From assembly GCA_958427145.1 (NCBI GenBank), contig CAUAAZ010000001.1, positions 79,551-143,550 of the forward strand: a stretch of 64,000 nt of DNA. The letters are read 5' to 3'. The DNA comes from an uncultured Collinsella sp. Lineage in GTDB: Bacteria > Actinomycetota > Coriobacteriia > Coriobacteriales > Coriobacteriaceae. Shown here piece after piece: positions 52,162 to 59,759 of this stretch; position 1 is the first letter of the stretch; the number at the start of each line of letters is the position of its first letter. The translations under genes and the position numbers were made by a program. Below the pieces are notes generated by a model that worked only from the letters and a program-made list of their open reading frames with translations, was not told where the DNA came from and did no database searches.

Positions 52162-52633
52162 GGACACCTTCGCCCGCAAGCCCGCGAACATTTGCCAGGA
52201 AACCATCGTCGACATCCTGCGAGAGGAAGCGGCGCTCGCGGGCAGCGAGAGCCATGAGTGCACGCTCCTCTCCCTCGTCGAGCTCGCCGCCAAGCACGGC
52301 AAGGGATTAGTAATCGATCCTGACAGGCTAATCCGCTTTCACGCACTCGACTGCTGGAACTCCGTGGGGAACAAGCTCGCCGCGACACCGGCCGCTCGTA
52401 GCGACAAGGCCCGCTTCCTCGAGGGAAGCCTTGCCGCAGCCGGCCGCGGCGTGTACGTCGATTCGTTCTTCGACGTCGTCCTCGACAACTGGAGCGTGCT
52501 GGGAAACTACACGTACACGTTCCGCGCGCTCGCCGACATCGTGGAGATGGGCGTTGACTGGCCCGACGATTATGTCTCCCGCACCGAGTTGGGCTGCTGT
52601 CTTAGCGAAGCCGTCGAGGCCCTCGATGAGTAA
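52154..52633 (+). CDS. Conserved element protein of unknown function
   Basis: A 159-residue soluble, acidic, helical protein from the ATG at 52154 (AGGAGGGCC upstream). It has a central DRLIRFHALDCWNSVGNKLA segment and a C-terminal DWPDDYVSRTELGCCLSEAV stretch. No known domain. It overlaps both neighbours by 8 bases, within the mobilization operon. Confidence 0.65.
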   Translation: MIRDTFARKPANICQETIVDILREEAALAGSESHECTLLSLVELAAKHGKGLVIDPDRLIRFHALDCWNSVGNKLAATPAARSDKARFLEGSLAAAGRGVYVDSFFDVVLDNWSVLGNYTYTFRALADIVEMGVDWPDDYVSRTELGCCLSEAVEALDE

Positions 52634-53081
52634 GAGCGCCAAGGTCATGAGCCTTCGGCTCTCCCCCGACGACCACCGCCGCCTGCACGCCTACGGCGTT
52701 TCAAAGGGTCTGACCGACAGCGCAGCTGCCCGCGAGCTCATCGCGGGCGGGCTCGCCTCCGACGGCCTCGCGCTCTACTCCACCGAGCTCGGAACCTATC
52801 TGCGCGGCGTCATGCAGCCGCTGCTCGAGCAGCTCGACCGCACGCTCGGTGAGCGCAACGCCGAGCAGGAGGACCGTATCGCCCGAGTCGTCCACCGCGC
52901 GACCCGCGCCTCGATCGTCGCGGCCATCGCGGCGGTCGAGATCGAGAAGGGTACGTTCGATGGCCTGGACGGCGTGAGCGCCTCGGACATCTATGCCGCT
53001 TACGACAAGCAGGCCGGCCTCATGCAGCGCGGCATGACGCTCTCGGAGGCGAGGGAGCGCCTTTCAGATGGCAAGTCGTAG
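52626..53081 (+). CDS. Ribbon-helix-helix-like relaxosome protein
   Basis: A 151-residue protein. Its N-terminus SAKVMSLRLSPDDHRRLHAY is a ribbon-helix-helix start, followed by a long helix, an acidic patch and a helix ending in ARERLSDGKS. It overlaps the relaxase start by 14 bases and probably binds the transfer origin. Family not recognised. Confidence 0.65.
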   Translation: MSKSAKVMSLRLSPDDHRRLHAYGVSKGLTDSAAARELIAGGLASDGLALYSTELGTYLRGVMQPLLEQLDRTLGERNAEQEDRIARVVHRATRASIVAAIAAVEIEKGTFDGLDGVSASDIYAAYDKQAGLMQRGMTLSEARERLSDGKS

Positions 53082-54426
53082 CAGTCTCGTCGTGAACGCC
53101 CGCGTGTACCTCTCCGGGTCGCGTGGGCGTTCCGCCGTCATCACCAACAACGTCGAGTACGTCGCCACGCGCGAGGGGGCCGATAAGTCAGCCACCGTCG
53201 ACGACCTCAGGCGCTCCGAGCTCACAGAGAGGATGGGGCTCGTCGGCTACTACGCCGAGAGGCCCGGATCGACCGCGCTCTTCGACCAGAACGGGGCCGT
53301 CCCGCTCCGCACGGCCCGCAGGGAGCTCGAAAAGGCTGACGGCGCGATTGCCACCGTTGTGCTCAGCGTCCGCAGGGACGAGGCATGCGAGCTCGACCTC
53401 GCGTGCAAGGAGGACTGGCAGCGCTTCTGCCGCCGAAACCTCGCGCCGGCGCTTGCCGAGGCAATGGGCATCCCCGAGTCCAGCGTCCGTTGGGTAGCCG
53501 CCGAGCACGAGAATCACCCGAATTCCAAGCACGCGCACGTTATTGCGTGGTCGTCCGATGGCTCGTTCGATTCACTCATGGCCCGCAACAGGCTCGACCG
53601 GGCAAGAAACGCGCTCACCGACGCGGCCCTGGCCCCGGTGCTCGCAGCCGAGTATGAGGCCCGCGACCTCGCGAGGTCGCGGGCGGTCGACGCCGTCCGC
53701 CATATCCCCGCCGACGAGATTGGCGTCGCTCTGCCTGCGGACGGCCGAATCTCCTACGCGCACCTCCGCCGCTGGCACCCAGATGTCGCCAAGGCTGTCG
53801 ATGTCGCAATCGCGGAAGCAGGGTCGAGGCATCCTGAAATCAAAGGGGCGAGCGCCGCCTACAGCAAGTCCGTGGAGCGCTGCGCCGGCCTCAAAGGCCT
53901 CGAAAGCGTTGCGCGGGACCGCTACGTGAACGACGCCATGCAGGAGTTACGCGCGCGCCAGGGCAACGCCCTGCTGAGGGCCATCGCACCCGACCGGACA
54001 GCGGGCCCCGAAAGGGAACTGATGAGGTCCGCAAGGCCGGACGGCGGGCCTGCAACGGAGCGCAAGCGTATGAGGCCGCTCGTCGGCGAGGTCCGCGCCT
54101 GCGTCACCGGTGAAGATCTGGAGGGGGCACGAGAAGCCGTCCGCGAGCTCAGACCCATCCCGGAGAGGTGTCTCCGGTCATGTCCGTCCTACGCGCTTTC
54201 TATGGCAAAAGCCCCGGTTGCCGTGAGCAGAGCCCTTACCAAAGCGCTCGCGTTCGCAACGGAGAACCCCAGAAGCAAGAAGGACCCGTCAGATGAAGTC
54301 GGCCAGAAAGCCGAGCGCGCGCTCGCAAGGGCGCTCGCAGCCGCTGCATCGGCCGCGATCAGGGGCGATGCGGCTGGCATCGTGCTCGACCCCGCGAAAA
54401 CCATAGTGAAGGGAATGATTCTATGA
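53068..54426 (+). CDS. mobL: MobL-like relaxase
   Basis: A 452-residue protein. The metal-binding cluster HENHPNSKHAHVIAW (His147, 150, 155, 157) fits the HxN…HxH of MobL/MobA relaxases; a Tyr61-Tyr62 pair (GYYAERPG) may supply the nicking tyrosine. The C-terminal 200 residues are helical and Arg/Ala-rich. It overlaps the coupling protein by 4 bases. It would nick oriT and pilot the strand; the catalytic Tyr assignment is inferred. Confidence 0.8.
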   Translation: MASRSSLVVNARVYLSGSRGRSAVITNNVEYVATREGADKSATVDDLRRSELTERMGLVGYYAERPGSTALFDQNGAVPLRTARRELEKADGAIATVVLSVRRDEACELDLACKEDWQRFCRRNLAPALAEAMGIPESSVRWVAAEHENHPNSKHAHVIAWSSDGSFDSLMARNRLDRARNALTDAALAPVLAAEYEARDLARSRAVDAVRHIPADEIGVALPADGRISYAHLRRWHPDVAKAVDVAIAEAGSRHPEIKGASAAYSKSVERCAGLKGLESVARDRYVNDAMQELRARQGNALLRAIAPDRTAGPERELMRSARPDGGPATERKRMRPLVGEVRACVTGEDLEGAREAVRELRPIPERCLRSCPSYALSMAKAPVAVSRALTKALAFATENPRSKKDPSDEVGQKAERALARALAAAASAAIRGDAAGIVLDPAKTIVKGMIL

Positions 54427-56354
54427 GCAAGCAGAAGAGCTTCAACGTCGACGAGGGCGCGCATTTCAAGCGCTGTGTCGCCGCCGGTACGGCCGCTGGG
54501 ACCGCGATCGCACTCGTCCTGCTGCCGGCAGCATGGCACTGGCTGGAAGCATGGGTCACCGGCATCGCCGCGACGCTCACAAGCTTCGGGACGGCCGCAG
54601 CACCCGAACTCCCCGATATCATGTTCCAAAACCCGCTCGAAGTCCTGCCGGAGCTGATCCAGGACGACGCCTTCCTCGTGGGATGCGTGGCGACCCTCGC
54701 CATCTCCACGATAGCAGGCGTCTGGAGCCACTTCGACTGGTCGCGCTGGCTCCACGACGGGACCTGGGTCGGTGGGCGCCGCGCGCCGGGCGCGCCCATC
54801 CACGGCGACGCGAGGCTCATCTCGGCGCACGGTGAGCTTAAACATAGAAGCGAGTCGTGGAAGGAGGGCGGCAAGCCCTCGGGCGGCACGTTGGTCGTGG
54901 GCGAGATCGGGAGGAGCGTCAGGCTCATCGACTCGGTCCACGCCTGTATCCTCGCCGAAAGCGGAGAGGGCAAGAGCAGGCGCGTCGCCATTTTGTCAGC
55001 CTTGGCTAACTTCGAGCAAGGCCGTTCCCTCATCATCAACGACATCAAAGGGGAGCTCCGCGCCTTTCTCGAGCCGACGTTTGAAAAGGCCGGCACGCAT
55101 CGCATCGTCGACGTGATGTTCGATTCGCCCGCCTCTTCGGCGCGGTTCGACCCGCTCGAGAGGGCGAAGGAAGCCTTTAATGCGGAGGGAACCGGCGGCT
55201 GCACCCGCGAGCTGCGGGAAGTCGCGCGCTGCATAGTGCCCGCACCGTCGAAGGGACAGCCGTTCTTTTATGACGGGGCCCGGAACCTGTTCGTCGGCAT
55301 CTCCCTCGCCCTCATCGAGGGTCCGTCCATCCCCAATGAGGAAAAGACCGTCATGTCCGTCGCCGCGGCGATCTCGCCCTCGGGCGAGAAGGGAGCGCTC
55401 GAGCGCGTCGCCGCCCTGGCGGCATCTCTGCCTTCAGGTGACCCCGCACTCCCCTTTCTCGGAGGCCTCAACGGCGAGCACGGAGGCGGCCCGGGCATCG
55501 TCTCGACCCTCAGCAATTGCCTGACCGAATACATCGACGGCAACGTGGCGAGGATGCTGCACGACGACGAGTGCGGGCTCGACGGCATCGGCGAGGAGCC
55601 CACGGTGGTCTTCGTCTCGTCCTCCTCAGCGACCGGAAACTACAAGCGGCTCGTGCAGACGTTCGTTTCCCAGGCGCTCTCGGCGCTGCGCTCCTGCGCC
55701 GGCGCCCACGCCGGCCGCTGTCCCGTAGAGACCGTCCTCCTCCTCGACGAGGCGGCCTCCCTCGGCCGCAACGAACGCATCGTCCAGGACCTCGGTGAAA
55801 TGAGGTCAGAGGGGATCCGCGTCCTGTGGTTCTGCCAGTCGCTACTTCAATTGCAATCGGTCTCCGGCTACAGCCGCGAAGAAGCCGAGACCATCCTAGA
55901 CCTCCTCAAGGACAAGGTCGTACTCTCGTGCTCGAACCTCGAAACCGCCCGCAAGCTCTCCGAGTCCATGGGGTCCTACACAGCGGTTGCGCAATCCACA
56001 AGCCGCACAAAAGGAGTGAACACTGGCTCGACGGGAACGAGCGAGGGCCTCGTGCGCAGGCCCCTCATAACTCCAGACGAGATCCAGCGCTGGACGGGCC
56101 GCGAAACAGGCGCGCTCGTGATCCACGACGGCGTACCTATGGCCTTCCCCAGCCGAGACGTTACCGAAACGTTTGTGGGCGGCATGCTCGGCATGACATC
56201 GCCCGAGGCCGAGCGCACGCTTATGGAGCGGTCCATCGCTTCTCGCAGAATGCGAAACAAGGAGGTACCGAGGGTATGGAATGGCATCGTTGTAAACAAC
56301 ATCGCAGCGGCGGGGCGGAAAGCGGCCGACAGCTACGTTCCCGAGGGGTTCTAG
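54423..56354 (+). CDS. VirD4/TraG-like type IV coupling protein
   Basis: A 643-residue coupling protein. Two membrane helices at about 18-38 and 84-103, a P-loop-like LAESGEGKSRR near 177-187, IINDIKGELRAF, Walker B VETVLLLDEAASLGRNE near 436-451, and a late VLWFCQSLLQLQSV. It would dock the relaxosome on a mating channel. No VirB4, VirB6 or VirB8 homolog is present, so transfer needs a helper element. Confidence 0.92.
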   Translation: MSKQKSFNVDEGAHFKRCVAAGTAAGTAIALVLLPAAWHWLEAWVTGIAATLTSFGTAAAPELPDIMFQNPLEVLPELIQDDAFLVGCVATLAISTIAGVWSHFDWSRWLHDGTWVGGRRAPGAPIHGDARLISAHGELKHRSESWKEGGKPSGGTLVVGEIGRSVRLIDSVHACILAESGEGKSRRVAILSALANFEQGRSLIINDIKGELRAFLEPTFEKAGTHRIVDVMFDSPASSARFDPLERAKEAFNAEGTGGCTRELREVARCIVPAPSKGQPFFYDGARNLFVGISLALIEGPSIPNEEKTVMSVAAAISPSGEKGALERVAALAASLPSGDPALPFLGGLNGEHGGGPGIVSTLSNCLTEYIDGNVARMLHDDECGLDGIGEEPTVVFVSSSSATGNYKRLVQTFVSQALSALRSCAGAHAGRCPVETVLLLDEAASLGRNERIVQDLGEMRSEGIRVLWFCQSLLQLQSVSGYSREEAETILDLLKDKVVLSCSNLETARKLSESMGSYTAVAQSTSRTKGVNTGSTGTSEGLVRRPLITPDEIQRWTGRETGALVIHDGVPMAFPSRDVTETFVGGMLGMTSPEAERTLMERSIASRRMRNKEVPRVWNGIVVNNIAAAGRKAADSYVPEGF

Positions 56355-56627
56355 CCCCCCATAATCGCCCGTTACCAGCAAGAACGTCCCATAAGACTAC
56401 GCGCCCGCACCCGTGCACTACGCGCGGGCGCGGGCCCTTTTGATGCACCGCTCAGGCTTTGACCTGCGCATTCGAACTCGGCTCGCCGAGTTGCGCCGTT
56501 CGCCTTCGGCGAAACGTAGTGGAGCCTTATCCTGCACCGCCACTTCGTGGCGGAAAACCGAATCCAAAGCGATGCGTAGCATTCGAGCCATAGCGCCGAA
56601 AAATGACGCCAGAAGCCGGCAGCCGAG
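56355..56627. other. Non-coding gap between coupling protein and XRE gene
   Basis: It begins with a GC-rich inverted segment (CGCGCCCGCACC / CGCGGGCGCGGGC) about 56400-56430 that can fold into a stem followed by CCTTTT, a probable terminator of the mobilization operon. The rest contains no frame with a ribosome site. Confidence 0.45.
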
Positions 56628-56858
56628 CTAGCCATCGAACAGGTCTGAATCGAAAAACTCTCTCAAGGAGACGCCGAGCCCGCCTGCGATGCGCTCGATA
56701 TTCTCGATGGAGACGTTGCGCTTGCCGGTCTCGACTTCGGCGAAATAGGTGCGCGACATCTCGATGGAATATGCGAAGGCCTCTTGGCTCACGCCGAGCC
56801 CGGCCCTCAATTCCTTGACGCGAAGCCCCACGCGCATCTTGGGGCCCAGTTGAGTCAT
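56628..56858 (-). CDS. XRE-family regulator of the element
   Basis: A 76-residue Cro/CI-type protein: VKELRAGLGVSQEAFAYSIE, then MSRTYFAEVETGKRNVSIEN. The ATG at 56858 follows AAGGAGGTGCCG; a longer frame has no site. The double CTATATAAGT repeat lies 42 bases upstream in the divergent promoter region, so it likely controls itself and the lipoprotein gene. Confidence 0.9.
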   Translation of the reverse strand: MTQLGPKMRVGLRVKELRAGLGVSQEAFAYSIEMSRTYFAEVETGKRNVSIENIERIAGGLGVSLREFFDSDLFDG

Positions 56859-56899
56859 CGGCACCTCCTTACCGTCGGTGTCAATGATTCGGCCCTGTT

Positions 56900-56924
56900 C
56901 TATATAAGTCACACCTATATAAGT
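56900..56924. promoter_or_regulatory. Two CTATATAAGT direct repeats, operator candidate
   Basis: The 10-bp word recurs with 15-bp spacing (56900-56909 and 56915-56924) in an AT-rich divergent control region between the XRE and lipoprotein genes. Confidence 0.6.
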
Positions 56925-56979
56925 GATAATTTGAAATACAATACGGGAATCAGGGGATTTCAATCTGGGAGGAAGCACG

Positions 56980-57774
56980 ATGAACATTGAAATCTCTAGG
57001 AGGGCGTTTCTCGCAGCGGGACCCCTCGCCGTCATGGGCTCGCTCGGGCTCGCCGGGTGCGGCAAGAGCAGCATCAGCGGCAAGACCCTCTACTACTACT
57101 CGGTTTGCGGCAGCGTGGCCCTTGGCAAGGTGTGCGCGAACAAGCCCGGATCCGCGTCGACGATCAAGTTCGAAGAGAGCACCTGGCACTATGTCGGCTC
57201 CCAGGAGCTCAGCGGCGATTGGGAAGCCGAGGGCGACGATGTGGTTCTGTCCTCCTCGCAGCTAGGCACCGTTACGCTCGTGAGGCAGGACGACGGGAGC
57301 TACGTGCCCTTGGGGTGCGAAGACTACGGCGAGAGGTACTTCGAGGACGAGTCGGCGGCAAAGTCCTACTACGACGAATACACGGCGGCCACGCCCGACA
57401 GGGTGAGAGACACACTGGAGAGTGCCACCTGGTCGGTGAAGAACCCGCCCTCGACCCAAACCGTCGCAGAGACGCTCTGGTTCGACGACGGCTCGCTCGC
57501 ATTCACGAAGGGCGAATACCAGAGGAAGGGCTCTTACACCGACGCCCCGCGCGAGAGCTCATGGCTCGCCTCGGACCATTCCGGCGAATACGAGCTCGAC
57601 GTGACCTCCCAGTGGGTGAGCTCGGACGGATCGTCGCCGCGACCCTTAATCTACGAGGGGACGATGACCGTCGGGGGCGAGGCGACAAACTTTAAGCTGT
57701 CCGACCGCAGGGGCTCCCTCACGCTAACCCTTTCCTCCGAGTGGAGCGCGGTGGTGTTCGTCAATGGAGAGTAG
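56980..57774 (+). CDS. TAT/Sec lipoprotein of unknown function
   Basis: A 264-residue protein. The N-terminus ISRRAFLAAGPLAVMGSLGL has a twin arginine and ends in the lipobox LAGC (Cys27). The mature part is beta-rich with repeated Trp/Tyr motifs (STWHYVGSQELSGDWEAEGD), like a lipocalin-type or DUF4352-type barrel. GGGAGG precedes the ATG. It overlaps the next gene by 11 bases; both would face outside the membrane of the recipient. Confidence 0.75.
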   Translation: MNIEISRRAFLAAGPLAVMGSLGLAGCGKSSISGKTLYYYSVCGSVALGKVCANKPGSASTIKFEESTWHYVGSQELSGDWEAEGDDVVLSSSQLGTVTLVRQDDGSYVPLGCEDYGERYFEDESAAKSYYDEYTAATPDRVRDTLESATWSVKNPPSTQTVAETLWFDDGSLAFTKGEYQRKGSYTDAPRESSWLASDHSGEYELDVTSQWVSSDGSSPRPLIYEGTMTVGGEATNFKLSDRRGSLTLTLSSEWSAVVFVNGE

Positions 57775-58546
57775 GCGCGACAGGGGCACCGAACCATGCG
57801 GAAACAGGCGACTCGTGGCGGCAATCATCACGCAAGCGAAGTCGAAGAGGAAGGCGATAGCGACGGCGGCCGTCCTGCTCGTCGCAATCCTCGCTCTCGC
57901 CTGGCCGCACGCCATGCCCATGGGAAATAAAGACGAAGGCAATTCGGCTGCGTCCATGCAGGGAGAAGCCGCGGGAACAACCGAAGAAGACAATGAGACG
58001 AGCTCCGTCGCGCGAGGCGACATGAACGAAGTCTCCGGACCGACGACCGAAGACGCCCAGGCTGGGGAAGCCGCTGCGAACGAGAGTAGGACGACGGGTA
58101 ACGGCTCGAACGTCCCGTCGTCCGGGAAGAGCGGTAAGGACTCCGGCGGATCAGGATCGGGAAACTCCTCCGCGCAGGGAGCCGTCTCCCATCGGCACAA
58201 CTGGGTTGCCCAGACCAAGACTGTCCATCACGACGCGCAGTATAAGACCGTCCATCATGATGCGGTGACACATCAGGTGTGGCATGACGCAGTGACGGAG
58301 GAGCACTACATCTGCAATCAGTGCGGTGCGGATATCACGTCTGACCCTTGGGGGCATATTAACAACTCTCTTATGAATGGTGGTAATTGCGGAAGCTATC
58401 ACTCTACCTATGTGACTGTAAAGCAGGGGTATTATGAAACCGTGACCGACCAAGCGGCCTATGACGAGCAGGTGCAGGTGAGCGCGGCATGGGACGAGAC
58501 CGTGACCACTGGATATAAGTGCTCTTCCTGCGGTGCCACGAAATAG
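57764..58546 (+). CDS. Membrane-anchored protein with repeated His/zinc-ribbon region
   Basis: A 260-residue protein. One N-terminal membrane helix (AIATAAVLLVAILALAWPHA), a Ser/Gly/acidic linker (about 55-140), then HRHNWVAQTKTVHHDAQYKT with four repeated V-H-H/W-D-A units, CNQCGADI, GGNCGSYHS, and CSSCGATK at the C-terminus. The repeated HDA/CxxC units are known from surface proteins of gut actinobacteria and clostridia and probably bind zinc. GC drops sharply in the last 300 bases, so the 3' part may have a different origin. Confidence 0.7.
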   Translation: MESRRDRGTEPCGNRRLVAAIITQAKSKRKAIATAAVLLVAILALAWPHAMPMGNKDEGNSAASMQGEAAGTTEEDNETSSVARGDMNEVSGPTTEDAQAGEAAANESRTTGNGSNVPSSGKSGKDSGGSGSGNSSAQGAVSHRHNWVAQTKTVHHDAQYKTVHHDAVTHQVWHDAVTEEHYICNQCGADITSDPWGHINNSLMNGGNCGSYHSTYVTVKQGYYETVTDQAAYDEQVQVSAAWDETVTTGYKCSSCGATK

Positions 58547-58654
58547 CCCCCCGCCACCGGATTCCGGGTCAGAGCGTGTATATGCCGGACAGGAGCCCAT
58601 CGACGGCAAACGCATAAATCCCAAAACTCGTCACGCACCCTCGAGTTTCCTTAA

Positions 58655-58684
58655 GCAAGGTTCCAAGGGGCAGCAGCCCCTTGG
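58655..58684. repeat. GCAAGG…CAAGGGG hairpin
   Basis: CCAAGGGGC-AGCA-GCCCCTTGG preceded by GCAAGG; similar in design to the hairpin at 28992-29024. Confidence 0.5.
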
Positions 58685-58771
58685 CGCGCAGGGGTGCGGG
58701 GATGGCGCGAGACATCCCCGGAAAACCGGCGTGGGCGTGCCATTGGCGCGCCCACGCCCTGTTGATGCAAC

Positions 58772-59065
58772 TCACTCCCCTCCGGCGATGTACACGGTCC
58801 GGCCGCTCTCGCAGTCGACGCTTTCCACGTCGCCGCGCCCGATGCGGACGGCGGCCCATCCGCCCTCATCCCCCACCAGGGCATCGGCCTCGCCGCGCGC
58901 CTCTGAGACGAGACGCTCGAGCCCGGGCGACCCTTCCGGCGCGACGCCCACCTCATACGCCCCTCCCTCGAGGTCCGTCTCGTACTCAACGACGACCGTC
59001 AGCCCGTTTCCCTCGCCCGGAACCTCGTCCGAGCAACCTACGGCGCTGCACTCGAACATCCCCAT
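58772..59065 (-). CDS. Small unknown protein downstream of the DUF2958 gene
   Basis: A 97-residue acidic protein: MGMFECSAVGCSDEVPGEGN, then beta-rich GLTVVVEYETDLEGGAYEVG. AGGAGGTAAC precedes the ATG, 5 bases after the DUF2958 stop, so they are one operon. It has no known domain. Confidence 0.6.
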   Translation of the reverse strand: MGMFECSAVGCSDEVPGEGNGLTVVVEYETDLEGGAYEVGVAPEGSPGLERLVSEARGEADALVGDEGGWAAVRIGRGDVESVDCESGRTVYIAGGE

Positions 59066-59069
59066 GGAG

Positions 59070-59369
59070 TTACCTCCTCCTGACGGCGCTGAGCGGTTTC
59101 GGGGAGAAGCGCTCGTCGCGCTCGACGGCGGCGAATCCCATCTGGCGGTTCAGCTCGGCCATCTCCTTGATGCTGAAGTAGCCGAGCTCGTCGTCGTAGC
59201 CCTCGACGAGGCCGAACGCCTCGTCCGTTCCGTCGAACTCGAGCAGCCACCAGTCCCATCCGTTCACGCACGAGAAGTAGTGGACGTAGACCGTGGGGTC
59301 CTCCGCCCCGTCCTGCTCGTAGAGCCTCGGTAGCCCCTCCGCAATCTCCCTCGTCATCAGCTCCTGCAT
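59070..59369 (-). CDS. DUF2958 family protein
   Basis: A 99-residue protein with TVYVHYFSCVNGWDWWLLEF, DEAFGLVEGYDDELGYFSIK and EMAELNRQMG, the DUF2958 signature often found on plasmids and integrative elements. The ATG at 59369 follows GGAGGAAG; upstream in-frame ATGs lack a site. Function unknown. Confidence 0.8.
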   Translation of the reverse strand: MQELMTREIAEGLPRLYEQDGAEDPTVYVHYFSCVNGWDWWLLEFDGTDEAFGLVEGYDDELGYFSIKEMAELNRQMGFAAVERDERFSPKPLSAVRRR

Positions 59370-59662
59370 GTCTTCCTCCGTTTCCGGGCACGCTGCCCTG
59401 AACATCTCGCCCTTGCGGGCAAAGCCGAATGGCGACGCCGCGCGTCGTCGTCGGCTTTGCTCCCTGCAAAGCCGCACCGGAGCGAAGACGGGTCAAGGGA
59501 GTCCATGACGACCTCCACCAACCGGAGCGGAGCGGAGGTTTGTGCGGGGTCTCATGGGCCCCTTGACGCGGCGTAGCGGAGGTGCCACCCACGTAACGGA
59601 TACGAGGTCATGACCGGCGAATGCCGCCGAAACGTTGGAGATCATGGGTCAAGACTGAAGAG
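59370..59662. other. Leader region of the DUF2958 operon
   Basis: It holds a long AAAGCCGA/TCGGCTTT hairpin around 59424-59461 and a GTCAAGGG/CCCCTTGAC inverted pair about 59487-59568. No coding frame with a ribosome site is visible. Confidence 0.4.
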
Positions 59663-59691
59663 AGGCGGCCGCCCCTAACGGACGGCCGCCT
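59663..59691 (-). terminator. Hairpin terminator after res
   Basis: AGGCGGCCG/CGGCCGCCT arms with an 11-base loop, about 70 bases past the res stop on the minus strand, followed by CTCTTC. Confidence 0.65.
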
Positions 59692-59759
59692 TAGCAAGCC
59701 TTACTAATTCGGTTCTGGTATATGATCCGAGACGCCCGCTGGGCAAAATCCCGACGATA

